A stretch of 64,000 nucleotides of DNA from Janibacter melonis (GTDB taxonomy: Bacteria; Actinomycetota; Actinomycetes; Actinomycetales; Dermatophilaceae), in the NCBI RefSeq assembly GCF_020567375.1, contig NZ_JAJBZM010000001.1, positions 295,396-359,395 on the forward strand, written 5' to 3'. The notes under the pieces are model-generated. The model did not search any database and had not been told where the DNA came from. It saw nothing but the letters and a program-made list of their open reading frames with translations. Of this stretch, positions 35,734 to 44,784 are shown piece after piece (within the stretch, counting starts at the first letter, position 1; the number at the start of each line of letters is the position of its first letter). The position numbers and the translations under genes are program-made.

Positions 35734-36953
35734 CGCTTCGACCGCGGCGTGCGCCGGGGCTGGTTGCGCGGGCCGGACTGGGCGTAGCGGTGCACGGCGC
35801 GCCCGGTGACCGTCTGCTCGGCGTCGGGGTCGGGCGAAGGGGTGACCGGCGCGTCCGCGCCGTCCCCCCGCGTCGGCGTGGTCGCGCTCGAGGACCGCAG
35901 CGGTCTCGACGGCGCGTCGGACGCACCGGCCCCCGCCGGTGCACCGACCGTGGCCGGCGTGCGGTCGCCGACCCGCTCGTGGTGCTTCGAGGCGACCTTG
36001 TCGAGCTCGACGACGTCGGCGTCGCGCCGGCGCAGGTGCACGAGCAGCGGCGTCGCGATGTAGACCGACGAGAAGGCACCGACGACCATGCCGACGAAGA
36101 GCGCGAGCGAGAGGTCGAGCAGCGTGCCGGGACCGACCCGCGCGAAGCCGACCGCGAGGACCGCGATGATCGGCAGCACGGCGATGACCGTCGTGTTGAT
36201 CGAGCGCACGAGCGTCTGGTTGACGGCGAGGTTCGCCGACTCCGCGAAGGTCTGACGCCTCGTCTCGAAGGCGTCGGAGGTGTTCTCGCGGACCTTGTCG
36301 AAGACGACGACGGTGTCGTAGAGCGAGTACCCGAGGACGGTGAGGAAGCCGATGACCGTCGCGGGCGAGACCTCGAAGCCCGACCACGTGTAGATGCCGA
36401 CGGTGATGAGCATGTCGTGCGCGAGCGCGACCATCGCCGCGAGCGACATCTTCCAGTTGCGGTAGTACACCGCCATGAGCGCGGCGGTGATGACGAGGAA
36501 GACGACGAGCGCGCGCAGCGCCTGCTGGCTCACGGACGCGCCCCACGACGCCCCGATCGTGTTCTGGGTGACGTCGGAGGCCTGCACGCCGAAGGTCTGC
36601 GCGAGCTGGGAGCCCACGTCGTTCATCTCGGTCTCGGGCAGCTTCTCGGTCTGCACGCGGACCTGGTTGCCGCCGATGAGCGTGACGTTCGCCGAGGCCG
36701 CCGGGCCGGCGACCTCTCGGACCGCGTCGGTCGCCTCCTGCTGGTAGTCGCCGCTCGTCTGCGTCGTCGAGACGCGGAACTCGGATCCGCCCTCGAACTC
36801 GAGACCGAGGTTGAGCCCGCGCACGCCGAAGCCGGCGAGGGCGATGAGCATGATGACGGCGCTGATCGCGTACCAGGTCTTCGCCTTGCCGACGAAGTCG
36901 ATGGAGCGCTTGCCGGTGTACAGGTCGTTGCCGAAGTCGGCCATGCGGCTCAT
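35730..36953 (-). CDS. secF: Protein translocase subunit SecF
   Basis: A 407-residue, six-helix membrane protein of the SecDF complex that uses the proton motive force to assist secretion. The family segments GLEFEGGSEFRV, NTIGASWG, IGFLTVLGYSLYDTVVVFDKVREN and INTTVIAVLPIIAV are visible. A hydrophilic tail of about 100 residues rich in Pro/Asp/Ser follows the last helix. ATG 36953 overlaps secD's stop by 4 nt; ATG 36944 is an alternative. Confidence 0.96.
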   Translation of the reverse strand: MSRMADFGNDLYTGKRSIDFVGKAKTWYAISAVIMLIALAGFGVRGLNLGLEFEGGSEFRVSTTQTSGDYQQEATDAVREVAGPAASANVTLIGGNQVRVQTEKLPETEMNDVGSQLAQTFGVQASDVTQNTIGASWGASVSQQALRALVVFLVITAALMAVYYRNWKMSLAAMVALAHDMLITVGIYTWSGFEVSPATVIGFLTVLGYSLYDTVVVFDKVRENTSDAFETRRQTFAESANLAVNQTLVRSINTTVIAVLPIIAVLAVGFARVGPGTLLDLSLALFVGMVVGAFSSVYIATPLLVHLRRRDADVVELDKVASKHHERVGDRTPATVGAPAGAGASDAPSRPLRSSSATTPTRGDGADAPVTPSPDPDAEQTVTGRAVHRYAQSGPRNQPRRTPRSKR

Positions 36954-38908
36954 ACGACCGCACCTCCGTCGCTCGTGACGCCGGGTCGGGCGGGCTTGCG
37001 CTCCTCCGGGACGTCGAACTGGCCGCGGCCCTTGTAGCGCACGCCGGCGTTGTGCAGGGACTCGACCTCGAAACCGGACCACGGGTGGCCGGAGGCGAAG
37101 AACGTGCGGCGGGCGAGCAGGGTGAGCAGCGGGTGGGTGAAGAGCCAGAAGACCGCGAGGTCGATGGCCGTCGTCAGGCCCAGGGTGAAGGCGAAGCCGC
37201 GCACGCCGGAGCTCGCGAGGACGTACAGGACGATCGCGGCGATGAAGTTCACGCCGTCGGCCACGAGGATGGTGCGCTTGGCACGCGCCCAGCCGGCCTC
37301 GACCGCGGCCCGCAGGTTCCTCCCTTCGCGCAGCTCGTCACGGACTCTCTCGAAGTAGACGATGAAGGAGTCCGCGGTGACGCCGATCGCGATGATGAGC
37401 CCGGTGACCCCCGCCATGTCGAGACGGAAGTTGTAGCCCCACGCGAGCAGCGCGATGAAGAGGTACGTGAAGGCGAAGGCGACGACCATCGAGCCGATCG
37501 TCACGAGGGCGAGCGCCCGGTACTGCGCGACCGAGTAGACGATGACGAGGAGCAGACCGATGAGCCCGGCGATGATGCCGTAGCGCAGCTGCTCCGAGCC
37601 GAGGGTCGGGCTGATCGTCACGGCCTGGTTGGTCTCGAAGGTGATGGGCAGCGCGCCGAACTTCAGCGACTGGGCGAGGGCGCGCGCCTCCTCGATGGTG
37701 AAGTTGCCGGTGATCGAGGCGGTGCCGTTCGGGATCGCCTCGTTGAAGCCCGGGGCGACGAGGACGGTGCCGTCGTAGACCGTCGCGAGGGCGTTGTACG
37801 ACCCCGGCGGGTTGATCGGGCTGGCCTGCGACAGGCTCGGCAGCGCGAGGAGGTCGCGCGAGACCTGCGCGTAGCGCTGGACGCCGTCGCCGCCGAAGGT
37901 CAGCTGGATCTCGACGGTGTTGGTGACCTGACCCTGCTGGGTCGTCTGGTACCCGGCCGAGGCGTCCTTGATGTCGGCGCCGGCGACCATCTGCGGGCCG
38001 AGGACGTACTTCGTCGCGCCGTCCTCGGAGCAGGCGGTGATCGCCTTCTTCGGGTCGGTCGCGGGCCGCTCGTCGGAGCGCTGCGCGCAGTCGAGCTCGG
38101 TGAACTCGCGGTACAGACCGGTCGAGATGTTGTTCGGGTCGGTGGGGCCGTCGGGCTTGCCCGAAGGGGTGAACCCGCCCTGGGCGGGGGCCGTGGGCTC
38201 CCCGGTGGCCGAGGGGGTCGACGAGGCCGAGCCGGAGGCGGAGCCACCGGAGGACGGCGTCGAGGAGGCGCTGCCGGAGGACGAGCCGCTGCCGGAGGGG
38301 GTGGTCGACGTCGTCGCGGCGCTCCCGGCGGGAGCCGTGCGGGCCTCGTCGCGGGACGCGGAGGTCGGCGAGGCGTTGCTCGCCGAGGGGTTGGACCGGG
38401 TCGTCGAGCCGCTCGTGCTGCTCGAGGACGCGCCGGAGCCGGAGGTGGCCGAGCTCGAGGACGACCCGGTGCTGCCGGGGGCGGGCTCGGTCGTGCCGGG
38501 GGCGGTCGCGAGGACCGGGCGGAACTGCATCTGCGAGGCGCTCGTGATCGCCTGGCGCTGGGCCTCGGTGGGGCGACCGGCCATGGCGACGACGATGTTC
38601 TCGCCGCCGAGGGTGGTCACCTCGGCGCCGCTCGTGCCCTGGGCGTCGATGCGCTGGACGATGATGTCGCGGGCCTGGTCGAGCTGCTGCGAGCTCACCC
38701 GCTGCCCGCCCTCGACGACGGGCTCGAGGATGAACTGCGTGCCGCCCTGGAGGTCGAGGCCGAGACGGGGCGCCCACGACGCGTCGGACCGGGCGACGCC
38801 GAAGCCGAGGACGGCGGTGAGCGCGGCGCCCATGACGAAGAGCGCGATGAGGGTGCGCTTGGCCGCGTCCTTGGCCTTCGCGGCGCGAGCCGCGCCGCGG
38901 TCGGCCAT
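36950..38908 (-). CDS. secD: Protein translocase subunit SecD
   Basis: A 652-residue membrane partner of SecF. GLDLQGGTQFILEP after the first helix and GLIIAIGVTADSFIVYFERVRDELREG in the last domain are diagnostic. Residues about 137-250 (38159-38500) are a Ser/Thr/Gly/Pro low-complexity insertion in the periplasmic P1 region. The start is uncertain by one codon: ATG 38908 shares a base with the yajC stop (TGATG), while GTG 38911 lies just upstream. Confidence 0.95.
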   Translation of the reverse strand: MADRGAARAAKAKDAAKRTLIALFVMGAALTAVLGFGVARSDASWAPRLGLDLQGGTQFILEPVVEGGQRVSSQQLDQARDIIVQRIDAQGTSGAEVTTLGGENIVVAMAGRPTEAQRQAITSASQMQFRPVLATAPGTTEPAPGSTGSSSSSATSGSGASSSSTSGSTTRSNPSASNASPTSASRDEARTAPAGSAATTSTTPSGSGSSSGSASSTPSSGGSASGSASSTPSATGEPTAPAQGGFTPSGKPDGPTDPNNISTGLYREFTELDCAQRSDERPATDPKKAITACSEDGATKYVLGPQMVAGADIKDASAGYQTTQQGQVTNTVEIQLTFGGDGVQRYAQVSRDLLALPSLSQASPINPPGSYNALATVYDGTVLVAPGFNEAIPNGTASITGNFTIEEARALAQSLKFGALPITFETNQAVTISPTLGSEQLRYGIIAGLIGLLLVIVYSVAQYRALALVTIGSMVVAFAFTYLFIALLAWGYNFRLDMAGVTGLIIAIGVTADSFIVYFERVRDELREGRNLRAAVEAGWARAKRTILVADGVNFIAAIVLYVLASSGVRGFAFTLGLTTAIDLAVFWLFTHPLLTLLARRTFFASGHPWSGFEVESLHNAGVRYKGRGQFDVPEERKPARPGVTSDGGAVV

Positions 38909-39297
38909 CACGGCCGGCCCCGCTGGCCCTCGTCGTCCACGGCGCTCTCAGCGGTCACGACGGGGTCCTGGACCGGGTCGTCGGCAGGCTCCTCGCCGCG
39001 CGCGGCGGCGGTGCCGGCGACCTGGCCGCGAGACATCTCGGCCTCGCGCACGCCGACGGCACGCCGGTCGACGCGGATGACCGTCCCGGGGGCGATCTCG
39101 AGGTGGAGGACCCCCTCGTCGGTGCCGGTGATGGTGCCGTAGACGCCCGAGGTCAGCACGACCTTCTCGCCGACGGCGAGGGAGCTCTGGAAGTCCTGCA
39201 TCGTCCGCTGGCGCCGACGCCCCGAGAAGACCATGAAGACGATGAGCAGGAGCGGGAGCAGCAGGATGAGCAGGCTGGCGAACGAGCCGTCGTTCAT
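38908..39297 (-). CDS. yajC: Preprotein translocase subunit YajC
   Basis: A 129-residue single-span protein of the Sec holotranslocon. One N-terminal helix (about 8-24, LLILLLPLLLIVFMVFS) is followed by RRRQRTMQDFQSSLAVGEKVVLTSGVYGTI, the YajC signature (cited by its ends), and an acidic tail. It precedes secD and follows ruvB by 144 nt; that gap shows no other gene. Confidence 0.93.
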   Translation of the reverse strand: MNDGSFASLLILLLPLLLIVFMVFSGRRRQRTMQDFQSSLAVGEKVVLTSGVYGTITGTDEGVLHLEIAPGTVIRVDRRAVGVREAEMSRGQVAGTAAARGEEPADDPVQDPVVTAESAVDDEGQRGRP

Positions 39298-39441
39298 GGG
39301 AGTTCAGCAGACCTTCGCAGACGGAGACAGGACACGCCGCCGGACGGCAGCACGGCCCGGGACACCCGGGCCGATCTCGCAGTGTAGGCCAGCGATCTGC
39401 GGACCGCCTGACCTGACGCGCCGAGCCCGCTGACCGGTGGC

Positions 39442-40611
39442 TCAGCCGCCGAAGCGCCCGGGCTCGTCGACGGGCAGCATCCCCTGGGCCAGCCCGTCAG
39501 GCACGGCGAGCCCGAGGTGGCGCCAGGCCAGCGCCGTGGCGACCCGGCCGCGGGGGGTGCGGGCGAGGTAGCCGGTGCGCACGAGATAGGGCTCGGCGAC
39601 CGTCTCGACGGTGTCGGTCTCCTCGCCGACGGCGACGGCGAGCGTCGACAGACCGGTCGGGCCGCCGCCGAAGCGGGTGCACAGGACCTCGAGCACCCCG
39701 CGGTCGAGCCGGTCGAGACCGGCGTCGTCGACGTCGAAGAGGGTGAGCGCGGCCTGGGCGGAGCGGGCGTCGACGACGTGGTCGCCGTGCACCTGCGCCC
39801 AGTCCCGCACCCGGCGCAGCAGCCGGTTGGCGATGCGGGGCGTCCCCCGCGAGCGGCGGGCGATCTCGGCGATGCCGGCGGCGTCCGCGCCGACCTGGAG
39901 CAGCCCGGCCGAGCGGTGCAGGATCGTCTCGAGGTCGGCGGTCTCGTAGTAGTCGAGATGGCCGGTGAAGCCGAAGCGGTCGCGCAGGGGCGCGGGCAGC
40001 AGCCCGGCCCGGGTCGTCGCGCCGACGACGGTGAAGGGCGGCAGCTCGAGCGGGATCGCGGTCGCCCCGGGCCCCTTGCCGACGACGACGTCGACGCGGA
40101 AGTCCTCCATCGCGAGGTAGAGCATCTCCTCGGCCGGGCGCGACATGCGGTGGATCTCGTCGAGGAAGAGCACCTCGCCCTCGGCGAGCGAGGACAGGAT
40201 CGCCGCGAGGTCCCCCGCGTGCTGGATCGCCGGGCCGGAGGTGACCCGCACCGGCTGCCCGAGCTCGGCGCCGACGATTATCGCCAGCGTCGTCTTGCCC
40301 AGCCCCGGCGGTCCGGAGAGCAGGACGTGGTCCGGGGGCGCGGCGCGACGTCGTGCCGCCTCGAGGACGAGCCCGAGCTGGTCGCGCACCTTCGTCTGGC
40401 CGGGGAAGTCGACGAGCCGCTTCGGGCGCAGCGCCGCCTCGACCGCGGTGTCGTCCTCGGCCGCGGCGTCGACGATGCGCGCCGTTGCGTCGTACGACCC
40501 GTCGGGCAGGCTCGCCGGGCCACCGGCCGGGCCCACGGGGCCGTCGGCCGGGCCGCCGCCGGCGGGCTCGTCGGCCTCGCGGATCTCGGAGGTGAAGCCG
40601 TCGCGGCTCAT
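39442..40611 (-). CDS. ruvB: Holliday junction helicase RuvB
   Basis: A 389-residue AAA+ motor driving branch migration with RuvA. Walker [12 protein letters not shown], Walker B LFLDEIHR, sensor 1 GATTRAG and the arginine finger region RDRFGF are present, as is the C-terminal winged helix ([17 protein letters not shown]). An N-terminal Gly/Pro/Ala-rich extension of about 35 residues is present. ATG 40611 overlaps ruvA by 4 nt. It belongs to the LexA-controlled ruvCAB unit. Confidence 0.97.
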   Translation of the reverse strand: MSRDGFTSEIREADEPAGGGPADGPVGPAGGPASLPDGSYDATARIVDAAAEDDTAVEAALRPKRLVDFPGQTKVRDQLGLVLEAARRRAAPPDHVLLSGPPGLGKTTLAIIVGAELGQPVRVTSGPAIQHAGDLAAILSSLAEGEVLFLDEIHRMSRPAEEMLYLAMEDFRVDVVVGKGPGATAIPLELPPFTVVGATTRAGLLPAPLRDRFGFTGHLDYYETADLETILHRSAGLLQVGADAAGIAEIARRSRGTPRIANRLLRRVRDWAQVHGDHVVDARSAQAALTLFDVDDAGLDRLDRGVLEVLCTRFGGGPTGLSTLAVAVGEETDTVETVAEPYLVRTGYLARTPRGRVATALAWRHLGLAVPDGLAQGMLPVDEPGRFGG

Positions 40612-41204
40612 CCGGCGAGCTCTCGCAGGGCGGCGCGCAGGGCGGCGGAGACGTCGGGGGTGCCGCCGAGACCGGCCGCGGCGCGGTCGAGCGCGCCCTC
40701 GGCCTGCGACGCCGAGTAGCCCAGGCCGACGAGGGCCTCGAGCACCTGGGTGCGCCACGGGGGGACGACCGGCTCGACCGGGGCCGACGCGACGGCACCG
40801 GGCACGACGCCGATCTTGTCGCGCAGCTCGAGCACGAGGCGCTCGGCGCCCTTCTTGCCGATGCCGGGGACCTTCGTCAGGGTGCGCACGTCCTCGCTGC
40901 CGACGGCGGCCGCGAGGGTGTCCGGGGTGAGCACGGACAGGATCGCGAGCGCGACGCGCGGCCCGACGCCCGAGACCGTCATGAGCAGCTCGAAGGTGTC
41001 GCGCGTGCCGTCGGCGTCGAAGCCGTAGAGGGTGAGCGAGTCCTCGCGCACGACGAGCGAGGTCGCGAGGGTCACCTCGGAGCCGGGACGGCACGCGGCG
41101 GCGACGGCCGGCGGGGTGTGCACGAGCATGCCCACGCCGCCGACGGAGACGACGACGCGGTCGAGGCCCACGTGCTGGGCGCTGCCGGTCACGGAGGCGA
41201 TCAC
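40608..41204 (-). CDS. ruvA: Holliday junction helicase subunit RuvA
   Basis: A 198-residue junction-binding protein: OB-fold ([19 protein letters not shown]), two helix-hairpin-helix motifs ([17 protein letters not shown] and [19 protein letters not shown]) and the C-terminal RuvB-binding domain ([16 protein letters not shown]). GTG 41204 overlaps the ruvC stop by 4 nt. Confidence 0.96.
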   Translation of the reverse strand: MIASVTGSAQHVGLDRVVVSVGGVGMLVHTPPAVAAACRPGSEVTLATSLVVREDSLTLYGFDADGTRDTFELLMTVSGVGPRVALAILSVLTPDTLAAAVGSEDVRTLTKVPGIGKKGAERLVLELRDKIGVVPGAVASAPVEPVVPPWRTQVLEALVGLGYSASQAEGALDRAAAGLGGTPDVSAALRAALRELAG

Positions 41205-41764
41205 GCGCCGGCCCCCTTCGCCGCGAGCCGGGCCCGCTCGGAGGCGACGGCCTGCTCGAGCCGGGCCGACCCCCCGCCACGCCACGCGTGGCAGATGGCG
41301 ACGGCGAGCGCGTCGGCCGCGTCGGCCGGGCGGGGCGCCTCGGGCAGGCCGAGGACGCGGGTGATCATCGAGGTGACCTGCGCCTTGTCGGCGCGTCCCG
41401 AGCCGGTGACCGCGGCCTTGACCTCGGTCGGGGTGTGCTCGTGGACGACGAGACCGCGGCGCGCGGCGGCGAGGTGGACCAGGCCGCTCGCCATCGCGGT
41501 CGTCATGACCGTCGGCACGTGCTCGGCGACGTAGACCCGCTCGATGGCGACGACATCGGGCTCGAAGCGGTCGAGCCACGTGTCGAGCTCGTCGGCGAGG
41601 TAGGCCAGGCGGTCGCCGGTCGCGCGCTCGGAGGTCGTGCGCACGACGCCGACGGCGATCATCCGCGGTCGGGCCCCGCTCGGTGCGAGGTCGCCCCGGA
41701 CGCCGACGTCGACGACCGACAGCCCGCACCGGGTGAGACCGGGATCCACCCCGAGGACGCGCAC
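41201..41764 (-). CDS. ruvC: Crossover junction endonuclease RuvC
   Basis: A 187-residue Holliday junction resolvase. The catalytic acidic residues are visible: D7 in LGVDPGL, E in VVAIERVYV, and the terminal pair in [20 protein letters not shown] 41764 is chosen because AAAGGAGA lies 6-13 nt upstream. The ribosome site is directly followed upstream by a LexA box, so the ruvCAB unit is probably SOS-induced. Confidence 0.96.
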   Translation of the reverse strand: MRVLGVDPGLTRCGLSVVDVGVRGDLAPSGARPRMIAVGVVRTTSERATGDRLAYLADELDTWLDRFEPDVVAIERVYVAEHVPTVMTTAMASGLVHLAAARRGLVVHEHTPTEVKAAVTGSGRADKAQVTSMITRVLGLPEAPRPADAADALAVAICHAWRGGGSARLEQAVASERARLAAKGAGA

Positions 41765-41779
41765 GACATCTCCTTTCAA

Positions 41780-41795
41780 CCGAACACCTGTTCGG
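41780..41795. promoter_or_regulatory. LexA (SOS) box of ruvCAB
   Basis: CCGAACACCTGTTCGG is a 16-bp inverted repeat with CGAAC-N4-GTTCG, the Gram-positive/actinobacterial LexA site. It lies between the -10 box (41800-41805) and the ruvC ribosome site, covering the expected transcription start, ideal for repression until DNA damage. Confidence 0.85.
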
Positions 41796-41799
41796 GACC

Positions 41800-41805
41800 A
41801 ACCTA
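41800..41805 (-). promoter_or_regulatory. -10 box (TAGGTT) of ruvCAB
   Basis: TAGGTT on the minus strand lies 4 nt upstream of the LexA box and about 36 nt before the ruvC GTG. Confidence 0.55.
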
Positions 41806-41811
41806 CGCAGA

Positions 41812-41850
41812 CGGGCCGGACGGCGTCGTCAGCGACACGCGTCCGGCCCG
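41812..41850 (-). terminator. Hairpin after yebC
   Basis: CGGGCCGGACG (41812-41822) and CGTCCGGCCCG (41840-41850) form an 11-bp stem with a 17-nt loop, 28 nt past the yebC stop and just upstream of the ruvC promoter. Confidence 0.65.
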
Positions 41851-41877
41851 GTGCGAGGACCTGCCCGGCGGGCGACC

Positions 41878-42654
41878 TCAGTCGTCGGACTCGAGCTCGG
41901 CGAGGACCTCGTCGGGGATGTCGCCGTTGACGTAGACGTCCTGGACGTCGTCGCTGTCCTCGAGGGCCTCGACGACGCGGATCATCTTGCGCGCGCCGTC
42001 GGCGTCGAGCGGGACCTGGAGGTTGGGCACCCACGAGGCCTCGGCCGAGTCGTAGTCGACCCCGGCGTCCTGGAGCGCGGTGCGCACGGCGATGAAGTCG
42101 GTGGCCTCGGAGACGACCTGGAAGACCTCGCCGTGGTCGTTGATCTCCTCGGCGCCGGCCTCGAGGACGATCTCGAGCAGGCCGTCCTCGGTCGCGTCGG
42201 GCTTGCCCTCGCCCTGGGCCTTGGGGACCATGACGACGCCCTTGCGGTCGAAGACGTAGGCCACCGAGCCCGGGTCGGCGAGCTGGCCGCCGTTGCGGGA
42301 CAGCGCGGTGCGCACCTCGGCCGCGGCGCGGTTGCGGTTGTCGGTGAGGCACTCGACGAAGACGGCGACGCCGCCGGGCGCGTAGCCCTCGTAGACGATG
42401 GTCTCCCAGTCGGCCCCGCCCGCGGTGGCCCCCGACCCGCGCTTGACCGCGTTGTCGATGTTGTTGTTGGGGACCGAGGACTTCTTCGCCTTCTGGATGG
42501 CGTCGTAGAGCGTCGGGTTGCCCGCGGGGTCGCCACCGCCGGTGCGCGCGGCGACCTCGATGTTCTTGATGAGCTTGGCGAAGAGCTTGCCGCGCTTGGC
42601 GTCGATCGCCGCCTTCTTGTGCTTCGTGGTTGCCCACTTGGAGTGGCCGGACAC
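41878..42654 (-). CDS. yebC: YebC/PmpR-family regulatory or translation protein
   Basis: A 258-residue YebC/TACO1 protein. The start [20 protein letters not shown] and the blocks [30 protein letters not shown] and RKGVV are diagnostic. The family is described both as transcriptional regulators and as factors helping ribosomes through proline-rich stretches. GTG 42654 follows GAGGGAG. yebC-ruvC-ruvA-ruvB is conserved in actinobacteria. Confidence 0.96.
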   Translation of the reverse strand: MSGHSKWATTKHKKAAIDAKRGKLFAKLIKNIEVAARTGGGDPAGNPTLYDAIQKAKKSSVPNNNIDNAVKRGSGATAGGADWETIVYEGYAPGGVAVFVECLTDNRNRAAAEVRTALSRNGGQLADPGSVAYVFDRKGVVMVPKAQGEGKPDATEDGLLEIVLEAGAEEINDHGEVFQVVSEATDFIAVRTALQDAGVDYDSAEASWVPNLQVPLDADGARKMIRVVEALEDSDDVQDVYVNGDIPDEVLAELESDD

Positions 42655-42699
42655 TAAGACTCCCTCTGCTGCTGCTCGCGGTGACCTGATCGACGGCCA

Positions 42700-42705
42700 A
42701 CTGTA
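42700..42705 (-). promoter_or_regulatory. -10 box (TACAGT) for yebC
   Basis: TACAGT on the minus strand lies 46 nt before the yebC GTG, leaving a leader with the GAGGGAG ribosome site. Confidence 0.4.
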
Positions 42706-42734
42706 GTCGCCGGGTGCGCCGTCGGCGGGCGTGC

Positions 42735-42740
42735 CTAGGC
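42735..42740 (+). promoter_or_regulatory. -10 box (TAGGCT), leaderless promoter of the GNAT gene
   Basis: TAGGCT is followed after 7 nt by the ATG at 42748, implying a leaderless mRNA. Confidence 0.55.
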
Positions 42741-42747
42741 TGCGGCC

Positions 42748-43266
42748 ATGGACCGACCCCTCGTCATGCGGCCGCGGGCGGCCGCAGACCTGCCCGCCCT
42801 CGTCGACCTCGTCGGCGAGCAGCAGCCGCAGAGCCGCTACCCCTACCGGTGGCCGCTGCCCTTCCCCGTCGAGGACTTCCTCGTGCGCCCGGGCGAGATC
42901 GAGACGTGGGTGGCCGAGGACGACGAGGGCCTGCTCGGGCACGTCTCGCTCACCCGGGCCGACGTCGACGAGCACGCGGCGGCGTGGTCGCAGGGCACCG
43001 GCCGGCCCGCCGGGGAGCTCGCGGTCGTCTCGGTCCTCGTCGTCGCGAGCCGGGCCCGGCGTCGAGGCATCGGGCGCGCCCTCATCGGCGAGGCGGTCGC
43101 GCGCAGCCGTGCGCTCGACCTCCAGCCCGTGCTCGACGTCGTGCCGGTCAACGACGCCGCGCTGGCGATGTACCGCGGCCTTGGCTGGGTCGAGCTGTCG
43201 CGGGCCCGCGCGTCCTGGCAGCCCGACGACGCGCCCGACCTCGTCCTCATGACCCTGCCGGGCTAG
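42748..43266 (+). CDS. GNAT-family N-acetyltransferase
   Basis: A 172-residue acyl-CoA N-acyltransferase. The acetyl-CoA pyrophosphate loop [16 protein letters not shown] (about 106-121) and the downstream [16 protein letters not shown] are typical. The substrate is unknown; it could modify a small molecule or protein N-terminus. ATG 42748 is supported by the TAGGCT box. It diverges from yebC and converges on the secreted repeat protein gene. Confidence 0.85.
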   Translation: MDRPLVMRPRAAADLPALVDLVGEQQPQSRYPYRWPLPFPVEDFLVRPGEIETWVAEDDEGLLGHVSLTRADVDEHAAAWSQGTGRPAGELAVVSVLVVASRARRRGIGRALIGEAVARSRALDLQPVLDVVPVNDAALAMYRGLGWVELSRARASWQPDDAPDLVLMTLPG

Positions 43267-43285
43267 CTCCCGGCGGGTGGCACGG

Positions 43286-44656
43286 CTAGCCCCTGGCAGG
43301 TACCGCCACCGGCACCGGGGCCGTACGGCTCCAGCCGAGGACGACCGCTGCGTCCGTGCGTCGGAAGAGGTCGCGGTCGGCGGCCCTGCGCAGGTCCAGG
43401 GTGCGACCGAGCCGGATGCTGTAGAAGCGGTAGTCGGTGTCCCCCACGCCCCCCGAGGCTCCGGCCCGGATGCCGTAGTCGGCCGCGGAGCGGCTCGACA
43501 CCGTCGTCGTCGTGATGATCGGACCCGACGTCCCCGCCGCGGCCACCACCCTCAGGGTGCCCCCGGGGCCCACGGACACGGACGCCGCGCCGGTGCAGCT
43601 GCTCGCGGACGTCGAGATGATCGACGGGTGCGCACCGGTGCCGCCGAAGCGCACCTCGCACCCGGTCTGGCGCACGCCGCCCGCGGGCGCCGAGCCGTGG
43701 ACGAAGTCGCCGTACTTGTCCAGGGCGGGTGTCGTCGTCGCGTTGGCCAGCCCGGGCCGGGCGGTGGTCTTGGTCCAGGCGACCCACATGTTCGCGTAGG
43801 CGCCCGCCATGACCTTGCGGTCGGCGGGGCGGCGGAGGTCGATCCGCCGCTTCGAGCGCGTGTCGAAGAGGTCGACGTGCAGCTCGGTGGGCGAGGAGCT
43901 GATGCCGGTGATGATGCCACGGCGCACGAGGGTCTCGTCGGGGTCGGCCGACACGTTGACCGTGCTCCCCCGCTGCTCGTCGGAGTAGCGGATGCGCACC
44001 CGGCCCAGGCTGCTGATCCCCACGCTGCGCACCCCGGTGCAGTGGTGGCTGCTGTTGGCGTGGATCTTCGGCCCGGCGGAGCCGAAGCGGATGGCGCACC
44101 CGCCGGCGACCGTCTGGTCGTCCGTCGCGAGCCGGTCGTGGTAGCGCCCGTACGCGTCGACACCGGGGTCGAGCTGTCGTGCGTCGACGGCGCTGCGGCC
44201 GAGCCAGCCGAAGGACGCGCCGCCGCGGACGACCCGGGCGCGCTGCGCCGCGCTGCGCATGTCGACCCGCTTGCCCCGCTTCGCGTCGAAGAAGCGCAGC
44301 GCGATGGTGCCGGGGCTGCGAGACGCGCCGACGGTGATCCCCCGTGAGGCCAGCGTCGTGTCGGCGCTCACGAGGAGCCGGGTCTGGGGGTACCGCGCCC
44401 CCGGGGCCAGCCGGACCTCGAGATCGCCCAGACCGGTCCGGGTCACGGAGACGGCGCCGATGCACGGCCGGCCGAGAGACGGCGAGAGGAAGGGCCTGCC
44501 CGCCCCGTCGAAGCGCAGGAGACAGCCGCCGATGACGTTGCGGTCCGGCGGGGCCGGGTCGGCCGCGGACGCGGGTGCGGCGGCGCCCCACGCACCGGTG
44601 GACATGACGAGCACGGCGAGCAGCACAGCTGCCGCCCGCCGGACGAGCGGACGCAT
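43286..44656 (-). CDS. Secreted protein with three Cys-pair repeats, unknown family
   Basis: A 456-residue exported protein. A signal peptide (about 1-31, RR near residue 6, hydrophobic core [17 protein letters not shown], cleavage after ASA) precedes three repeats of about 115 residues at about 42-154, 182-297 and 328-445. Each begins with a GC..RF block and has one cysteine pair (C45/C65, C187/C206, C333/C354), then an RGI or YGI.G.S block, an arginine-rich R.+DLR.AADR segment and a final Trp (GW or AW). Linkers between repeats share DxYG[RD][YF]. No catalytic motif is seen. ATG 44656 is preferred over GTG 44659. I do not recognise the family. Confidence 0.75.
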   Translation of the reverse strand: MRPLVRRAAAVLLAVLVMSTGAWGAAAPASAADPAPPDRNVIGGCLLRFDGAGRPFLSPSLGRPCIGAVSVTRTGLGDLEVRLAPGARYPQTRLLVSADTTLASRGITVGASRSPGTIALRFFDAKRGKRVDMRSAAQRARVVRGGASFGWLGRSAVDARQLDPGVDAYGRYHDRLATDDQTVAGGCAIRFGSAGPKIHANSSHHCTGVRSVGISSLGRVRIRYSDEQRGSTVNVSADPDETLVRRGIITGISSSPTELHVDLFDTRSKRRIDLRRPADRKVMAGAYANMWVAWTKTTARPGLANATTTPALDKYGDFVHGSAPAGGVRQTGCEVRFGGTGAHPSIISTSASSCTGAASVSVGPGGTLRVVAAAGTSGPIITTTTVSSRSAADYGIRAGASGGVGDTDYRFYSIRLGRTLDLRRAADRDLFRRTDAAVVLGWSRTAPVPVAVPARG

Positions 44657-44784
44657 CACTTTCCCCAACCCCTGCAACCCCTGCGACGTGGCGTCGAGCG
44701 ACGCCTGGGCGAGGATCGTGCATCACTGTGCATGGTGTCAACCAGATGATGGCATCCTGGGGAGGACGAGCACAGGAGGTGCCC

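Noticed and set aside
32317-35787. 1156-codon plus-strand frame opposite rel
   Set aside because: It begins inside the DUF349 gene and runs antisense to Rel; no domains, skewed composition.
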